Shown in pieces: positions 22,062-23,633 of a DNA stretch of 23,633 nt. Source of the DNA: JANLSO01 sp031362405 (GTDB taxonomy: Bacteria > Actinomycetota > Thermoleophilia > Miltoncostaeales > Miltoncostaeaceae). The position numbers and the translations under genes were made by a program. A model generated the notes under the pieces. The model was given only the letters and a program-made list of their open reading frames with translations, was not told the DNA's origin and did no database searches. Positions within the stretch are counted from its first letter, which is position 1, and every line of letters starts with the position of its first letter. Where the stretch lies: NCBI GenBank assembly GCA_031362405.1, contig JANLSO010000015.1:1-23633 (forward strand), read 5' to 3'.

Positions 22062-23633
22062 TCAGGCGGGGAGCACTCCTGTAGCGCGCAGGTGGTCGAT
22101 CACAGCGCCGGCGGCCTGGTCGGGGTCGAGGTCGGCGGTGCACAGGTGGACCTCTGGGGCTTCGGGAGGCTCATAGGGCGAGTCGATGCCGGTGAAGTTC
22201 GGCAGATCGCCGCGACGCGCCTTGGCGTAGAGGCCCTTCGGGTCGCGGCCTTCCGCGACGTCCAGCGGGGCGTCGACAAAGACCTCGCAGAACTCGCCGG
22301 GCTCGAGCAGCTCGCGTGCCAACTGCCGTTCGGCCGCGAACGGGGAGATGAACGAGGCGAGCACCACCAGCCCCCCGTCCACCATCAGCTTTGCGACCTC
22401 GGCGACGCGGCGGATGTTCTCGACCCGGTCGACGTCGGTGAAACCGAGGTCCCGGTTGAGGCCGTGGCGCACATTGTCGCCGTCGAGCAGGTACGTGCGG
22501 ACCCCCATCGCGTGGAGCCGCTTTTCGACGATGTTCGCGATCGTCGACTTGCCGGATCCCGAGAGCCCGGTGAACCAAACCAGCGCTGGGCCGTGGCCGT
22601 TCAGTTCGGCCCGCGACTGCTTGTTGACGTCGACGGCCTGGCGATGGATGTTCTCAGCTCGCCGCAGCGCGAAGTTCAAAACCCCGGCCGCGACCGTGTT
22701 GTTGGTCATCCGGTCGATAACGATGAACGCGCCGGTGTCGCGGTTCTCGGTGTAGGGGTCGAACGCGACGGGCCGGTCGAGTGCGAGGTTGCACACCCCG
22801 ATCTCGTTCAACCCGAGGGTCGTGGCCGGCTGATGGTCGAGGGTGTTGACATCCACCCGGTACTTCGGAGCAGCGATCGTCGCGCCGACGGTGCGGGCGC
22901 CGACCTTCAGAAGGTACGGACGGCCGGGAAGCATCTGGTCTTCATGCATCCAGATGACATGCGCTTCGAACTGGTCGGCGACGGCCACCGGCTCGTCAGC
23001 CGCGCAGATCACATCGCCGCGGCTCACATCGATCTCATCGGTGAGGGTGAGGGTGACGGCTTGTTCGGCCACCGCTTCGGGGAGATCGCCGTCGAAGGTG
23101 ACGATGCGGGCGACCGTGCTCTCGACGCCCGACGGCAGTACCCGCACCCGCTGGCCGGGGCGCACCGTTCCGCTGACCACCGTGCCCGCGAACCCACGGA
23201 AGTCGAGATCAGGACGGTTCACCCACTGCACCGGCAGACGCATCGGGAAAGTGTGGGCGATATCCGCAAGCTCCACGGTCTCCAAGTGCTCCATGAAGGT
23301 GAGTCCCGAGTACCACGGAGTGTTCGGGCTCGGTTCGGTGATGTTGTCGCCCCGCAAGGCCGAGAGGGGAATGCAGGTGATGTCGGTCAATCCGATCTTC
23401 CCGGCGAACGCCCGGTACTCGCTCTCGATGGCGTCGAACACGGTCTGGTCGTGGTCGACGAGGTCCATCTTGTTGACGGCCAGCACGATCTTGCGCACGC
23501 CGATCAGCGACACCAGATAACTGTGGCGCCGGGTCTGGGTGAGCAGGCCCCTGCGGGCGTCGACGAGGATCACGGCCAGGTCGGCGGTCGAGGCCCCCGT
23601 CACCATGTTGCGCGTGTACTGCTCGTGGCCGGG
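22062..23633 (-). CDS. cysNC: bifunctional sulfate adenylyltransferase subunit 1 / adenylylsulfate kinase, 5' end beyond window
   Basis: The N-terminal CysN part is a GTPase that drives ATP sulfurylase (with CysD). The C-terminal CysC part phosphorylates APS to PAPS. The window edge falls in the G3 motif, leaving PGHEQYTRN; G4 NKMD and G5 SAL follow, then EF-Tu-like beta-barrel domains (RGFAGTVVSGTVRPGQRV, VAVADQFEAHVIWMHED). About 320 residues in, the CysC domain starts: P-loop GLSGSGKST, LDGDNVRHGLNRDLGF, VENIRRVAEVAKLM, SFISPFAAER, DPKGLYAKARRGDLPNF. All catalytic motifs are intact. The visible portion is 523 aa; about 80-90 residues with G1 and G2 are missing. cysD would be expected just upstream, outside the window. 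Confidence 0.96.
   Translation of the reverse strand, partial: PGHEQYTRNMVTGASTADLAVILVDARRGLLTQTRRHSYLVSLIGVRKIVLAVNKMDLVDHDQTVFDAIESEYRAFAGKIGLTDITCIPLSALRGDNITEPSPNTPWYSGLTFMEHLETVELADIAHTFPMRLPVQWVNRPDLDFRGFAGTVVSGTVRPGQRVRVLPSGVESTVARIVTFDGDLPEAVAEQAVTLTLTDEIDVSRGDVICAADEPVAVADQFEAHVIWMHEDQMLPGRPYLLKVGARTVGATIAAPKYRVDVNTLDHQPATTLGLNEIGVCNLALDRPVAFDPYTENRDTGAFIVIDRMTNNTVAAGVLNFALRRAENIHRQAVDVNKQSRAELNGHGPALVWFTGLSGSGKSTIANIVEKRLHAMGVRTYLLDGDNVRHGLNRDLGFTDVDRVENIRRVAEVAKLMVDGGLVVLASFISPFAAERQLARELLEPGEFCEVFVDAPLDVAEGRDPKGLYAKARRGDLPNFTGIDSPYEPPEAPEVHLCTADLDPDQAAGAVIDHLRATGVLPA

Overview
The window is chromosomal DNA from a high-GC bacterium. The gene set is a type II thymidine kinase, a fused CysN-CysC sulfate-activation protein, a TIGR01777-type epimerase, an ECF sigma factor coupled to a one-TM partner, and several secreted repeat proteins with GSVTALDLAPG-like tails. 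This fits Actinomycetota, possibly a Thermoleophilia/Solirubrobacterales-like lineage. That placement is inference from gene content and composition only. Genes are packed tightly on both strands. There is no rRNA, CRISPR array, prophage or plasmid backbone.

Layout. 1-2611 holds a Glu/Leu/Phe/Val dehydrogenase, tRNA-Ala(TGC) on the minus strand, a small unknown protein and a TIGR01777 epimerase. 2612-3064 has no intact gene, only a possible remnant of a DUF4143-like nuclease fold. 3065-4989 is a minus-strand operon: zinc-ribbon/PAS protein, aldo/keto reductase, then a degenerate GGDEF-like protein whose start overlaps the reductase stop. 5124-7016 is a secreted subtilase whose signal peptide is reachable only from a non-canonical start. 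7073-10757 is minus strand: DUF445 membrane protein, a secreted glycosidase-like protein and an S4 RNA-binding protein. The S4 gene diverges from a threonine aldolase at 10770. 11851-13716 is an ECF sigma factor and its coupled membrane partner, each broken by one apparent single-base loss. 13668-14300 is thymidine kinase.

14452-21056 is a block of three large secreted repeat proteins: a parallel beta-helix protein on the plus strand, then two consecutive minus-strand genes. Each of those two encodes a signal peptide, seven propeller-type repeats and a nearly identical 223-residue C-terminal module. The module contains three copies of a unit centred on LLINQRIxQAAxRRxN, a family I do not recognise. 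The blade sequences of the two proteins are unrelated, so the module looks like a transferable surface or export tail.

21147-22061 is a REP-associated tyrosine transposase (RAYT, HUH/Y1 type) flanked by imperfect palindromes with a GGTGYC/GRCACC core. A third palindrome with the same core lies about 14 kb away, between the subtilase and DUF445 genes. Two of the three palindromes fill convergent intergenic gaps and begin directly after the minus-strand stop codon. The window ends inside cysNC.

The most novel elements are the shared triple-repeat C-terminal module and the RAYT with its dispersed palindromes. The two frameshifts in the sigma-factor operon and the non-canonical subtilase start most need checking against raw reads.
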